Shown: positions 32,068-40,675 of the stretch, piece by piece
Numbering within the stretch: position 1 is the first letter of the stretch
Layout of the letters: each line of letters begins with the position of its first letter
Source: Reyranella sp. CPCC 100927
Lineage (GTDB): Bacteria > Pseudomonadota > Alphaproteobacteria > Reyranellales > Reyranellaceae
Length of the DNA stretch: 64,000 bases
Assembly: GCF_007859315.1 (NCBI RefSeq)
Contig: NZ_VOHA01000003.1
Location: 670,550 to 734,549, forward strand
Reading direction: 5' to 3'
Translations under genes and position numbers: made by a program
The notes under the pieces: generated by a model
What the model was told of the DNA's origin: nothing
Seen by the model: only the letters and a program-made list of their open reading frames with translations
The model's database searches: none

Positions 32068-32074
32068 TGCGGCC

Positions 32075-32473
32075 ATGATCATCGATCTGACAGCATGCAT
32101 GCTGGTCCTCGCCGGCGGCTTCGTGGGTGGCGTGCTGCGCTATGCCATTGCCGAGGGTGTGGCGCGCCGCGTGGCCGACGGCTTTCCGTGGGGCACCCTG
32201 GTTGTCAACGTCAGCGGCGATATCGTGATCGGTGGTCTGGCCGGGGCGGCGGCCACGGTCGGGGGTGCCCTGGCCAGCGCCGCCTTCCGCGAATTCGCTG
32301 TTGTGGGCGTCCTGGGTGGCTACACCACGGTGTCGGCTTTCGCCTTGCAAACCCTGAGCCTGGCCCTCGACGGCCAGCACCGGCGCGCGGTGCTCAACGT
32401 GGTGCTGTCGACCGGCCTGGGTCTGGTTGGTGTCGCCGCCGGCTTCTGGCTGGCCGCGCGGCTGCTGGCCTGA
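32075..32473 (+). CDS. crcB: Fluoride channel subunit Fluc/CrcB, first copy
   Basis: 132-residue, four-helix membrane protein that forms antiparallel dimers passing fluoride out of the cell. Motifs: GGFVGGVLRYAIAEG, VVNVSGDIVIG (Asn45; Asp49 replaces the usual Ser/Cys) and GGYTTVSAFALQT. In the phenylalanine-box position the sequence is TTVSAF: the first Phe is Val86 and the second Phe (89) is kept. It is preceded by the fluoride riboswitch and an AGGAG, and followed 13 bases later by a second copy, so the two probably form a heterodimer. Confidence 0.93.
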   Translation: MIIDLTACMLVLAGGFVGGVLRYAIAEGVARRVADGFPWGTLVVNVSGDIVIGGLAGAAATVGGALASAAFREFAVVGVLGGYTTVSAFALQTLSLALDGQHRRAVLNVVLSTGLGLVGVAAGFWLAARLLA

Positions 32474-32486
32474 GGGGGCGATCGCG

Positions 32487-32888
32487 ATGCTCTATCTTGC
32501 GGTCGGTTGCGGCGCCGCCATCGGTGCGCTGGCGCGTTATCTGTGCGCACCCCTGATGCTATCGCTGATCGGTCTCGGGCCGCTGTGGGCGACCGGCTTC
32601 GTCAATGTTGCGGGCTCGTTCGTGATCGGGCTGTTTGCGGCTCTCAGCGGACCGGGGGGCCGGCTGCAGGTGTCGCCGGCAGCGCGCCTGTTCGTGACCA
32701 CCGGCTTCTGTGGTGGTTTCACCACGTTCTCGGCCATGAGCCTGGATACGTTCCTGCTGGCGACAGGTAGCGGCCCCGCTGTTGCCGGCGTCTACCTCTG
32801 CCTCTCCGTCGCGCTATCGCTCGCTGCCGTCTGGTCGGGCTATGGCCTCGCCACGCAGATCAACCGCCGTGGTGGGAACAGCACATAA
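32487..32888 (+). CDS. crcB: Fluoride channel subunit Fluc/CrcB, second copy
   Basis: 133 residues. Motifs: AIGALARYLCAPL, GFVNVAGSFVIG (Asn40) and GFCGGFTTFSAMSLDT. In the Phe box it has TTFSAM: Phe81 is kept and the second Phe is Met84, the mirror image of the first copy. The start at 32487 follows GAGGGG. An open frame extends 20 codons upstream into the first gene but has no family sequence. It is co-transcribed under the fluoride riboswitch. Confidence 0.93.
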   Translation: MLYLAVGCGAAIGALARYLCAPLMLSLIGLGPLWATGFVNVAGSFVIGLFAALSGPGGRLQVSPAARLFVTTGFCGGFTTFSAMSLDTFLLATGSGPAVAGVYLCLSVALSLAAVWSGYGLATQINRRGGNST

Positions 32889-33100
32889 CGCCGGTCAGTA
32901 GGCAGCGCACGTCAAGCGACGGGCGTTACAAGCGTGACGGGATTGCGCGGCGCGTCGTGCCGGAATTTCGCGCCGATCTTGTTACTCCCGGTGTCTCTGC
33001 AGCGTGACCAGCTATGGGCTGTAGCGCACGAAGACGGGCCAGCCTGCGATAGCAGTCGCGTTCGTATCCCCTGGTGCGCGCTTCAGACCGAGGTGACACC

Positions 33101-33796
33101 ATGAAACGATCCGCAGCCAAAATCCTCCGCGAATACGGCCCCTTTCCGGGCGCCGACCATGTGCATGGCGTGACGTTCGATGGCCAGCACGTCTGGTTTG
33201 CGTCGGGCGACAAGCTGAACGCCTTCGATGCCAAGAGCGGGACCATGGTGCGTTCGATCGATGTTATCGCCGATGGTGGAACGGCGTTCGACGGCCGGCA
33301 CCTGTTTCAGATTTCAGGCGATCGCATCATCAAGATCGATCCGACGACCGGCCGTGTGCTCGCCACGATCCCGGCACCCGGCAGCGGCGGCGACTCAGGC
33401 CTGGCATGGGCCGAGGGGACGCTGTGGGTGGGCCAGCATCGCGGCCGTCGGCTCTATCAGATCGATCCCGATACGGGCGCGATTTTGCGCACCATCGAAT
33501 CCAATCGCGTCGTGACCGGCGTGACCTGGGTCGACGGCGAACTCTGGCACGGCACCTGGGAGAGCGACGAGAGCGATATCAGGCGAATCGATCCGCAAAC
33601 GGGCGAGGTCCTGGAACGGCTCGATATGCCATCCGGCATCGCCATGACCGGCCTGGAGTCCGATGGCAGCGGCCGGTTCTTCTGCGGTGGTGGCGGCAGC
33701 GGGAAGGTGAGGGTCGTGCGCCGGCCCCGGCGGCGCGTCGCCGCTGCCATGCTCAAGCGGCCGAAGCGGCCTGCGGGATCAAAGGGGAAGAGCTGA
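33101..33796 (+). CDS. Beta-propeller (SMP-30/YncE-like) protein
   Basis: 231 residues without a signal peptide. It contains short blades with recurring patterns: DGQHVWFASGDKLNAFDAKSG, GRHLFQISGDRIIKIDPTTG, EGTLWVGQHRGRRLYQIDP and GELWHGTWESDESDIRRIDP. The pattern is that of YncE-, SMP-30- or glutamine-cyclotransferase-like propellers; which one cannot be decided. The Arg/Lys-rich tail (~last 25 residues) is unusual. GAGGTG precedes the ATG. An upstream extension to 33074 is open but not supported. Confidence 0.75.
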   Translation: MKRSAAKILREYGPFPGADHVHGVTFDGQHVWFASGDKLNAFDAKSGTMVRSIDVIADGGTAFDGRHLFQISGDRIIKIDPTTGRVLATIPAPGSGGDSGLAWAEGTLWVGQHRGRRLYQIDPDTGAILRTIESNRVVTGVTWVDGELWHGTWESDESDIRRIDPQTGEVLERLDMPSGIAMTGLESDGSGRFFCGGGGSGKVRVVRRPRRRVAAAMLKRPKRPAGSKGKS

Positions 33797-33880
33797 ATGT
33801 CGATGCCCGGCGAGCCTGGCATCAAAAGCCGTCGGCGCTGGTGATCACCGGCGCCGACATTCCTTGAACGAGACGGAATT

Positions 33881-34504
33881 TTACGCCTTGCAGCTGGGCG
33901 ACTCGGCGGCCTCGCCCTCGCAGCGCACGCCTTCGACGTCGATCACGAGCTCGATCTCGTCGCCCAGTGCCGGGATGAACTTGGTCATGCCGAAATCGGA
34001 GCGCTTGATCTTGCCGCGGGCGCTGAAGCCGGCGGTCAGTACCTTCTTGTAGGCCGGGAAGGGATGCTCGGCGATGCGCGTGAACTTGACCTCGAGCGTG
34101 ACCGGCTTGGTGACACCCAACAGCGTCAGCTCGCCCGTCATGCGGCCGGTGTTCTCGCCGGTCTTCTCGACCTTCGTCGACTTGAAGGTCATGGTCGGGA
34201 ACTTCTCGCTGTCGAAGAAGTCCGCCGTGCGCAGATGCTTGTCGCGTGCCTCGAAGTTGGTGTCAACGCTCTTGGTCTGGACCGTGGCCGACACGGCGCT
34301 GGCCTCTGGCTTGTCCTTGTCGAAGGTGATCTCGCCCGTGGCGTCGTTGAAGCGCCCATGCACGGTCGAGAAGCCGATATGGGTGACCTGGAAGCCGATA
34401 TAGATGTGGCTGCGGTCGAGCTTCAGGTTTACCGGCTCGGCCGCCGCGGGCAGGGCGCCGAACGCAATGCCGGCAGCGAGCAAGGTTGTTGTGATCAGAC
34501 GCAT
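33881..34504 (-). CDS. YceI family periplasmic lipocalin-like protein
   Basis: 207 residues. A signal peptide (LITTTLLAAGIAFGALPAAA) precedes the YceI barrel: LDRSHIYIGFQVTHIGFSTV, GRFNDATGEI, FFDSEKFPTMTFKST, GELTLLGVTKPVTLEV and FSARGKIKRSDFGM. These bind isoprenoids or similar lipophilic molecules. The ATG at 34504 has a strong AGGAGGGG. A Cys near the C-terminus (VRCEGEAAESPSC) may form a disulphide. It is the last gene of a b561-YceI-YceI set. Confidence 0.93.
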   Translation of the reverse strand: MRLITTTLLAAGIAFGALPAAAEPVNLKLDRSHIYIGFQVTHIGFSTVHGRFNDATGEITFDKDKPEASAVSATVQTKSVDTNFEARDKHLRTADFFDSEKFPTMTFKSTKVEKTGENTGRMTGELTLLGVTKPVTLEVKFTRIAEHPFPAYKKVLTAGFSARGKIKRSDFGMTKFIPALGDEIELVIDVEGVRCEGEAAESPSCKA

Positions 34505-34591
34505 GAAACCCCTCCTTGGTTGAGTTGCACTTGACACACTTGGCCCACCCTGAGGCCGTATCGCGCGGCCTGCTCAGGATGCGGTTGGCGA

Positions 34592-35197
34592 TCACTTCGC
34601 GCGTGTCGCCACGACCTCCAGGATGACGGCGACGTCGTTGGGTACGGCATCGGTGGCTTTCCAGTCGCCCTGGCCGACGCCGTAGTCGAGGCGCTTGATG
34701 TCGACGCGGCCGCGCGCCGTGGCGCGCACCTGGCCGGGCTTGGCCGGGTCGTCGGCGATGGCCAAGGTGAAGGGCAGCGCCAGGTCCTTCGACGCGTCGC
34801 GAATGGTGAGCTTGCCGTCGGCGCGGTACTTGCCGTCGCCGTCGCTCACCACCTTGTCGGCGATGAAACGCGCGGCGGGAAATTTCTTGGCCGCCAGCAG
34901 ATCGGGGCCGGTCATCGCCTCGTCGATGTCCTTGGTGCCGGTGGTGCCGGTCCCGACCTCGATGGTGATGTCGATCTTCGCGCCCGTCAGGTTGGCCGGG
35001 TCGAGCACGATGGTGCCGCTGAACTTGCCGAAGCTGCCCTTGACCGGCACGCCCATCTGCTTGGTCTCGAAGCCGAGCTTGCTGGCGGCGGCATCGATCG
35101 TCCACGGATCGGCCGGACCGGCGACGGCGGGACCGGCCAGCGCCAGTCCAAGCAGGGCAAGACAGCTGCTTCTCGCGATCACGAACAACTCCGTCAT
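34592..35197 (-). CDS. YceI family protein, second copy
   Basis: 201 residues with a signal peptide (LALLGLALAGPAVA) and a diverged YceI barrel: WTIDAAASKLGFETKQMGVPV, GSFGKFSGTIVLDPANL, KFPAARFIADKVV and LPFTLAIA. Its ATG overlaps the stop of the cytochrome b561 gene (ATGA), so the two are co-translated. The pairing of b561 with YceI proteins is common and suggests a shared role with quinones or isoprenoid carriers in the periplasm. Confidence 0.92.
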   Translation of the reverse strand: MTELFVIARSSCLALLGLALAGPAVAGPADPWTIDAAASKLGFETKQMGVPVKGSFGKFSGTIVLDPANLTGAKIDITIEVGTGTTGTKDIDEAMTGPDLLAAKKFPAARFIADKVVSDGDGKYRADGKLTIRDASKDLALPFTLAIADDPAKPGQVRATARGRVDIKRLDYGVGQGDWKATDAVPNDVAVILEVVATRAK

Positions 35198-35754
35198 TTG
35201 GCAAAAGGCAACATGCGCCGCAGCACGCCGTCGCGCCGCAATACGTCGTGGCGGATGACGGCCGCGACATGCAGGACGATCACGGCGATCAAGGCGCGCG
35301 AAAGGAAGTAGTGCGTAGTCTGCAGCGTCTTGAACCAGGCCTCATCCTTGCCGACGAGGTCGGGCAGCTGCCAGAGACCGAACCACACCACGGGGATGCC
35401 GGCAGCTGAGCTCATCATCCAGCCGGTGAGCGGCATGGCAAACAGCAGGGCATAGAGCGCCGCATGGCCCCAGGGCGCCAGCAGCCGGTCGAGCGGGGCC
35501 AGCGTCTGGGGCAGCGCCGGCGGCCGGTGCACATGGCGCCAGACCAGGCGCAGCACGCTCAAGGCCAGCACGGTGATGCCGGCCCATTTATGCCAGGAAT
35601 AGACCTTGGCCTTCTGCAGGCTGATGGGCAGCCCGACCATCCACAGTCCCAGGCACAGCATGCCGATGACCAGCAGCGCCGTCAGCCAATGGAATGCCTT
35701 GGCGGTGGGGTCATAGGTGGGGGAGACGGCTGGTGGAGGGTGAGACCCGGTCAT
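35194..35754 (-). CDS. Cytochrome b561 family protein
   Basis: 186 residues with four membrane helices. It carries the haem-ligand His positions of the family: AFHWLTALLVIGML, KVYSWHKWAGITVL, WGHAALYALLFAMPLTGWMMSS and VLHVAAVIRHDVLRRD. It transfers electrons between quinol and periplasmic acceptors. The start at 35754 gives a normal length; a longer open frame upstream has no conserved sequence. First gene of the b561-YceI-YceI operon. Confidence 0.93.
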   Translation of the reverse strand: MTGSHPPPAVSPTYDPTAKAFHWLTALLVIGMLCLGLWMVGLPISLQKAKVYSWHKWAGITVLALSVLRLVWRHVHRPPALPQTLAPLDRLLAPWGHAALYALLFAMPLTGWMMSSAAGIPVVWFGLWQLPDLVGKDEAWFKTLQTTHYFLSRALIAVIVLHVAAVIRHDVLRRDGVLRRMLPFAK

Positions 35755-35854
35755 TCTTGTTGCGCCGCGACAAGGAAGCCCGAGCACTAGCAAAAGGTAA
35801 CCTGACCGACACCTGACAATAAATTGATGAAGCGGGACGCCTGAGCCCCCGAGG

Positions 35855-37150
35855 TCACACCTCGCGGGCGTCGCGGCGGCGGTAGAGCCAGAGCATGCCG
35901 CGCGCGAGGCGCTTGGCGAGCGCGTGGGCGGGAATCGGGCGCAGCGGGGTGACGGGCAGGGCCAGGTCGCTGATCGCGGCGCGGCCGGCTGCCCAGCGCG
36001 CCAGCTCGGGGCCCAGGGCCGTGGCCAGCGCCACCCCGCGGCCGTTGCAGCCGATCCAGGTCGCGACGCCGGGGGCAAGTTCATGCAGGTGCGGGAAGTA
36101 GTCGGCGGTCATGCCGACATAACCGCACCAGATGTGATCGAACGTCACGTCGCCCAGCTGCGGAAAGAGGCCCTGCAGGCGGGCGCCGACATGGGCGGGC
36201 AGGCGGCGCTCCATGTCGGCGCGCCACAGCAGCGGAGCGCCGGTCACCAGGCGATGATCGTGCGTGTAGCGGCAGAAATGCAGATCGCCGCGGGTATCGC
36301 TCATCGCTTGGCGGCCGGGCAGCAGGGTCTTGCACACGTTGTCGGACAGCGGCCGTGTTGCCATCTGGAAGCTGAAGACCGGGATCACGCTGCGCTTCAG
36401 GCCCGGCCAGACGTCGTCGGTGTAGGCGTTGGTGGCGATGACGACGCGGCCGGCGCGCAGGGCACCGGCCGGCGTGCGCACGCGCCAGCCTCCGTCGGGC
36501 AGGGACTCGATCGACCGCGCCGGTGACTGGGTGAAGATGGCGGCGCCGTGGGCGAGGGCGACACGCGCCAGGCCGCGCGCGAACGCGAGCGGGTTGATGT
36601 GGCCGCCGCTGCGGTTGAGCCAGGCGCCATGGTAGGCATCGCTGCCCAGCAGCGCTGCCGTCTGCTGTCGATCCAGCAACTCGACCGGCGCACCCAGTGC
36701 ACCCCATTCCTTGAACCGGCGCGCGGCGACCTTGGTGAGGCGGCCGGGCGTATGGGCCGGCTGCACCCAGCCGGACTGCTCGGCGGCGCAGTCGATGGCA
36801 TGACGGCGCACCAGGTCGAATACGGTCTGCGCCGAGTCCCGCACCAGGCCAGCGAAGCGCTCGCCACGCTCGCGACCGAATGCCGCGACCATCGCCGAGG
36901 GATCGGCCCGGCTCATGGTCGGGATGACCTGGCCGTTGTTGCGACCCGAGGCACCGGAACCGATGTCGCCGGCTTCGACCACGGCGCACGACACGCCGGC
37001 TTCAGCCAGGTGCAGCGCCGTCGACAGGCCCGAAAAGCCGCCGCCCACGATCGCGACATCGACGTCCCGGTCACCGTCCAACGGACCGGTGTGCGGTGCC
37101 GGCGGGGCCGCGGCGTGCCAGAATGCGGCGGAGAGATCGGTCGAGATCAA
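35855..37150 (-). CDS. FAD-dependent oxidoreductase (DAO / gamma-glutamylputrescine oxidase-like)
   Basis: 431 residues. The FAD-binding loop is VDVAIVGGGFSGLSTALHLAEAG (residues ~29-51), followed by EAGDIGSGASGRNNGQVIP, which is typical of PuuB-like amine oxidases. The late block GYVGMTADYFPHL and NGRGVALATALGPELA is the second FAD-contact region. The substrate is probably an amine or N-glutamyl amine, but no polyamine genes are nearby. Divergent from the two-component operon. Confidence 0.88.
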   Translation of the reverse strand: MISTDLSAAFWHAAAPPAPHTGPLDGDRDVDVAIVGGGFSGLSTALHLAEAGVSCAVVEAGDIGSGASGRNNGQVIPTMSRADPSAMVAAFGRERGERFAGLVRDSAQTVFDLVRRHAIDCAAEQSGWVQPAHTPGRLTKVAARRFKEWGALGAPVELLDRQQTAALLGSDAYHGAWLNRSGGHINPLAFARGLARVALAHGAAIFTQSPARSIESLPDGGWRVRTPAGALRAGRVVIATNAYTDDVWPGLKRSVIPVFSFQMATRPLSDNVCKTLLPGRQAMSDTRGDLHFCRYTHDHRLVTGAPLLWRADMERRLPAHVGARLQGLFPQLGDVTFDHIWCGYVGMTADYFPHLHELAPGVATWIGCNGRGVALATALGPELARWAAGRAAISDLALPVTPLRPIPAHALAKRLARGMLWLYRRRDAREV

Positions 37151-37275
37151 TGGTCACACCTGCGTGACAGCCAACAAGACCGTCATGATGACCGAAAAAC
37201 CCTACCGGCTGGTAAGGCTTTCGTCAGTGTCAGTTATCATGTTCCGAAAGTCCCCCCGGATGATTAGGATCAGAC

Positions 37276-37965
37276 ATGCGGTTGTTGCTGGTAGAGGACG
37301 AGGCCGAACTCGCCCGTCTGGTGCGTGTCAACCTGACGCGCGAAGGGTTCGCGGTCGACCTGGCGCCGACTCTCGAAGAGGCTCGCTCGGCAATGGCGAC
37401 GGCACGATACGACGTCATCCTGCTCGATCTGTCGATGCCGGATGGCGACGGATTGGACCTGTTGGCGTCATGGCGGCGCACCGGCAATGCGACGCCGGTC
37501 ATCGCCGTGACAGCGCGCGACGCCATCGACGAGCGGGTGCAGGGGCTGAATGTCGGCGCCGACGACTATCTCGGCAAGCCCTACGCCCAGAGCGAGCTGG
37601 TGGCGCGCATCCGCGCCCTGTTGCGGCGTCCCAACGGCGCGCTGGGCATGCGGCTGAAAGCCGGCAACCTGGAGTACGACGCCTCCAGCAGCGCCGTCAG
37701 CGTCGGCGGCGACAGCCTGCCGCTGCCGCGGCGCGAGCTCACCCTGCTGGAACTGCTGATGCGTCGCGTCGGCCAGGTGGTGACGCGGCAGACCATCGAG
37801 AACGGCCTTTACGGCTTCGACGACGATGTCGACTCCAATGCCATGGAGGCCAGCGTCTCACGCTTGCGCAAACGGCTGGTTTCGGCCGGCGCGACGGTGA
37901 ACATCCACACCGTGCGCGGTGTCGGCTACATGTTGACCGCCGACAAGTCGGCTGCTGTCGCCTGA
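37276..37965 (+). CDS. OmpR-family response regulator
   Basis: 229 residues. The receiver domain has acidic residues at 7-9 (VEDE), phospho-acceptor Asp51 (VILLDLSMPDGDG) and Lys101 (GKPYAQ). The winged helix is residues ~130-222 (LPLPRRELTLLELLMRR, NAMEASVSRLRKRL, IHTVRGVGYML). It is of the QseB/PmrA/TctD type. AGGA lies before the ATG. The stop overlaps the kinase start (TGATG), so both are made together. Confidence 0.95.
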   Translation: MRLLLVEDEAELARLVRVNLTREGFAVDLAPTLEEARSAMATARYDVILLDLSMPDGDGLDLLASWRRTGNATPVIAVTARDAIDERVQGLNVGADDYLGKPYAQSELVARIRALLRRPNGALGMRLKAGNLEYDASSSAVSVGGDSLPLPRRELTLLELLMRRVGQVVTRQTIENGLYGFDDDVDSNAMEASVSRLRKRLVSAGATVNIHTVRGVGYMLTADKSAAVA

Positions 37966-39347
37966 TGAGCGCGTCGCGGGCAGGCATGTCCGTCCGCCGG
38001 CGCCTGCTGCGGAATTTCTCACTGCTGTTTCTTGGCACCATCGCGGTGCTCTCGTTGTTCTATCTGTGGGCGTCGTGGAACAACCGCGATGCCGAGGCCG
38101 ATGACGAGCTGGAGGAGATCGCCGGCATTGTTGTCGCCAAGGCCGAGCGCGGCCATGACGGAAAGGTCAGCCTGCACTACGGCCCCAGGCGCCAGGAACT
38201 GCTGGCTGATGTCCAGGGCCTGCAGGTCTTCGTCTACGATCCGGTGAACAAGGAAGTTCTGATCGAGCAGCCGGTCGGCATGCGCAAGGGGCTGCCGCTG
38301 TCGCCGGAGATCGCCTGGAAATTCGCGTTCCTGGTGGTCGACCGCGACAGCGAGCCGGAGAGGCCGCGCTTGCAGTTGCTGCTGGCCACGCTCGACTCGC
38401 CGGCCGGGCCGTTGCAGGTGGCCATCGGACGTGACGAGCCGCACGATACGCTGCAGCCGCGCTGGGTGGCCTATACGGTGATGCGCGAGGTGCTGCCGGT
38501 GATCGGGCCGATCCTGCTGCTGGCCATCGGTATCGCGCTCTACACCTTGACCAAGGCGCTGGCGCCGGTCGCCAAGGCGGCCGAAGAGGCCAACCGTATC
38601 ACCGTCGACACCATGGGCAAGCGGCTCGACACGGCGGTGCCGGCCGAGATCCGGCCGCTGGTCGCGGCCTTCAACCGGGCGCTCGACCGGCTGGATGCCG
38701 GTTTCGCCGAGCAGCGCCGCTTCACCGCCAACGCCGCGCACGAACTGCGCACGCCGCTGGCCTTGCTGCGCGCGCGGCTGGACGGCATGGGCGACGCCGA
38801 CGCAGCCGAGGCGTTCCGGCCCGATCTGGAGCGCATGACCCGCCTGATCGAGCAGTTGCTGGCCGTGTCGCGATTGGATTCGCACATGCCGATGACCAAG
38901 GCCGATGTCGACCTGATCGATATCGCGGGCGACGTCGTGGCACGCATGGCGCCGCTGGCGGTCGCCCAGGACAAGCAGGTGTCGCTGACGGCGCCGGACC
39001 ACCCGGTGCAGATCTACGGCAATGCCGATGCCTTGTCGGCCGCCGTGCGCAACCTGGTCGAGAACGCGCTGCGCTTCACGCCGGCCGGCTCGGCGGTCGA
39101 AGTGGTGGTGGCCGACGGCCCGCACCTGGAAGTCCATGACGCCGGACCGGGCATTCCCGTCGAGGACCGGCCCCACCTGTTCGAACGCTTCTGGCGTGGC
39201 CGCAACCGCCAGGGCGGCGCTGGCCTGGGTCTTGCGATCGTGGCCGAGGTGATCGCCCTGCACGGCGGGCGCATCGCGGTGGACAAGAGCCCGATGGGCG
39301 GCGCCCGGTTCGACGTCTCGTTCGGTGCGCCGGCGGCGGCGGAGTAG
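37965..39347 (+). CDS. Sensor histidine kinase
   Basis: 460 residues. Membrane helices at ~14-36 and ~174-196 flank a ~135-residue periplasmic domain of the QseC/TctE-like kind. A short HAMP-like linker (LTKALAPVAKAAEEANRI) leads to HisKA with His259 (FTANAAHELRTPLALLRARL) and an ATPase domain with N box (NLVENALRFTP), G1 (VHDAGPGIP), F box (FERFW) and G2 (GAGLGLAIV). It is the cognate partner of the preceding regulator. The signal is unknown. Confidence 0.95.
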   Translation: MSASRAGMSVRRRLLRNFSLLFLGTIAVLSLFYLWASWNNRDAEADDELEEIAGIVVAKAERGHDGKVSLHYGPRRQELLADVQGLQVFVYDPVNKEVLIEQPVGMRKGLPLSPEIAWKFAFLVVDRDSEPERPRLQLLLATLDSPAGPLQVAIGRDEPHDTLQPRWVAYTVMREVLPVIGPILLLAIGIALYTLTKALAPVAKAAEEANRITVDTMGKRLDTAVPAEIRPLVAAFNRALDRLDAGFAEQRRFTANAAHELRTPLALLRARLDGMGDADAAEAFRPDLERMTRLIEQLLAVSRLDSHMPMTKADVDLIDIAGDVVARMAPLAVAQDKQVSLTAPDHPVQIYGNADALSAAVRNLVENALRFTPAGSAVEVVVADGPHLEVHDAGPGIPVEDRPHLFERFWRGRNRQGGAGLGLAIVAEVIALHGGRIAVDKSPMGGARFDVSFGAPAAAE

Positions 39348-39383
39348 TTTTGCGACTGCGCGCCCGCACGCGTGGTCCGAAAA

Positions 39384-39893
39384 TCACTCAGCCGGTTTCT
39401 TCCGTTGCTCGGCTGCCCGTTCGAACAGAGCCAGGGTTTCGGCGTCGGCGCCGGGGCCGGGCGCGTACGTTACGTCGCGGGCCTCCAGATAGCGGCCGTC
39501 GCGCGACGTGACGGCCATCGACTGGACCGGGGCGCGCCTGGCCTTGTCGAGGATCCTCACCGGCTCGCCGCCGGCGCCGGAGATCCACTTGTCGCCCCAC
39601 TGCACCAGCGCAACGATAAGCGGGAACAGGTCGCGGCCGCGTTCGGTCAGTCGATAGGTGAAGCGCTCGACATCGGGCCGCACGGCGATCTTCTCCAGCA
39701 CGCCGTGATCGACCAGGGTTTGCAGCCGATCGGCGAGGATGTTGCGCGCCATGCCCAGCCGCTGGTGGAACCCCGTGAACGTCGAGATGCCATAGAAGGC
39801 GTCGCGCACGATCAGCATCGTCCACTTGTCGCCCAGGATGTCGAGCGCGCGCGCGGCGCTGCAGTTGAACGCCTCAAGCGAGGTGCGGGTCAT
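39384..39893 (-). CDS. HxlR-family transcriptional regulator
   Basis: 169 residues, longer than the usual ~110 because of a C-terminal extension. The HxlR winged helix is clear: CSAARALDILGDKWTMLIVRD, FTGFHQRLGMARNILADRL and YRLTERGRDLFPLI. Cys11 near the start of the fold is the position used for redox sensing in some relatives. It is divergent from the tautomerase gene across an unusually AT-rich gap, so it probably controls that gene and itself. Confidence 0.9.
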   Translation of the reverse strand: MTRTSLEAFNCSAARALDILGDKWTMLIVRDAFYGISTFTGFHQRLGMARNILADRLQTLVDHGVLEKIAVRPDVERFTYRLTERGRDLFPLIVALVQWGDKWISGAGGEPVRILDKARRAPVQSMAVTSRDGRYLEARDVTYAPGPGADAETLALFERAAEQRKKPAE

Positions 39894-40067
39894 GTCGCAA
39901 CGATGCCGGAAATGGTTTCTATAAGCAACTATCTCTCATAGTGATTTTTTAAGACAACCTGTTATTAAAGACAATTTGTGGGCGTTCATTATAAATAGTA
40001 GTTTTACAAAACTAAAATTGCCTGATGAAATTGATACCGCTACAGAGGCACAGAGGAGGAAAGACCG
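39894..40067. promoter_or_regulatory. AT-rich divergent promoter region with palindromes
   Basis: A 174-bp gap between the HxlR and tautomerase starts, far richer in A/T than its surroundings. It holds the near-perfect palindrome TAGTTTTACAAAACTA (39999-40014) and two AAGACAA direct repeats (39953-39959 and ~39968-39974). Palindromes of this shape resemble HxlR-family operators, so this is a likely control site. No experimental promoter is implied. Confidence 0.5.
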
Positions 40068-40625
40068 ATGCCGATGGTGACCGTTCATCATGTCAAAGGT
40101 GCGCTCGAAGCGACGCAGAAGGAGGCGCTGGCCGAGGAGATGACGCACGTCCTGCTGACGATCGAAGGCGGCGAGGACACAGAGGCCGGCCGCTCGCTCG
40201 CCTGGGTGCGGTTCCAGGAAGTGGACAATGACGACTGGTATGTCGGCGGCACGACCGGCGCCAAGTACGTCTCGGCGGCAGGCAAATTCCTGGTCATTGT
40301 CACGGTGCCGGAGGGCTCGATGGAAAAGACGCGCAAATCGCAGGTTCATGCGGCAGTGAATGCGTCGATCCTGAAGATCACCGGCACGACCGATGTTCCG
40401 GGGGCCGGCCGGTCGGCGTGGGTGCACGTCATCGAAATCCCCGAAGGACATTGGGGCACCAGCGGCAAGACCGCGGGCGTCATGGGCATCGCCAGGATCG
40501 TGGGGCTCGCGCCGCAATCGCCGCTGCTCGATTATCCGCGCGCCTATTTCGACGCCAAGGATCGCCTCTACGACGCCGCCGGCTTTCCGCCCGACGCCGC
40601 CGGCCGCGCGGTAGTGCGGTACTGA
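40068..40625 (+). CDS. Tautomerase-superfamily protein (4-OT-like, duplicated)
   Basis: 185 residues. It starts MPMVTVHHVKGALEATQKEA: the Pro after the initiator Met is the catalytic base of the 4-oxalocrotonate tautomerase superfamily. A second half (KFLVIVTVPEGSMEKTRKSQVH) looks like a diverged repeat of the same fold, without the N-terminal Pro. AGGAGGA precedes the ATG. It is divergent from HxlR, which often controls such stress or aromatic-compound enzymes. Confidence 0.85.
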   Translation: MPMVTVHHVKGALEATQKEALAEEMTHVLLTIEGGEDTEAGRSLAWVRFQEVDNDDWYVGGTTGAKYVSAAGKFLVIVTVPEGSMEKTRKSQVHAAVNASILKITGTTDVPGAGRSAWVHVIEIPEGHWGTSGKTAGVMGIARIVGLAPQSPLLDYPRAYFDAKDRLYDAAGFPPDAAGRAVVRY

Positions 40626-40640
40626 GGCTGGCCTTGTTTA

Positions 40641-40668
40641 GGACCGCGCGCGTGAATGCGCGCGGTCC
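40641..40668. terminator. Convergent hairpin, GGACCGCGCGC family
   Basis: Perfect 11-bp arms GGACCGCGCGC (40641-40651) and GCGCGCGGTCC (40658-40668), with a 6-base loop, lie exactly between the convergent tautomerase and cyclase genes. An AAAATT tail follows on the plus strand. It likely ends both transcripts, and shares its arm with the repeat at 57698-57797. Confidence 0.65.
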
Positions 40669-40675
40669 AAAATTG

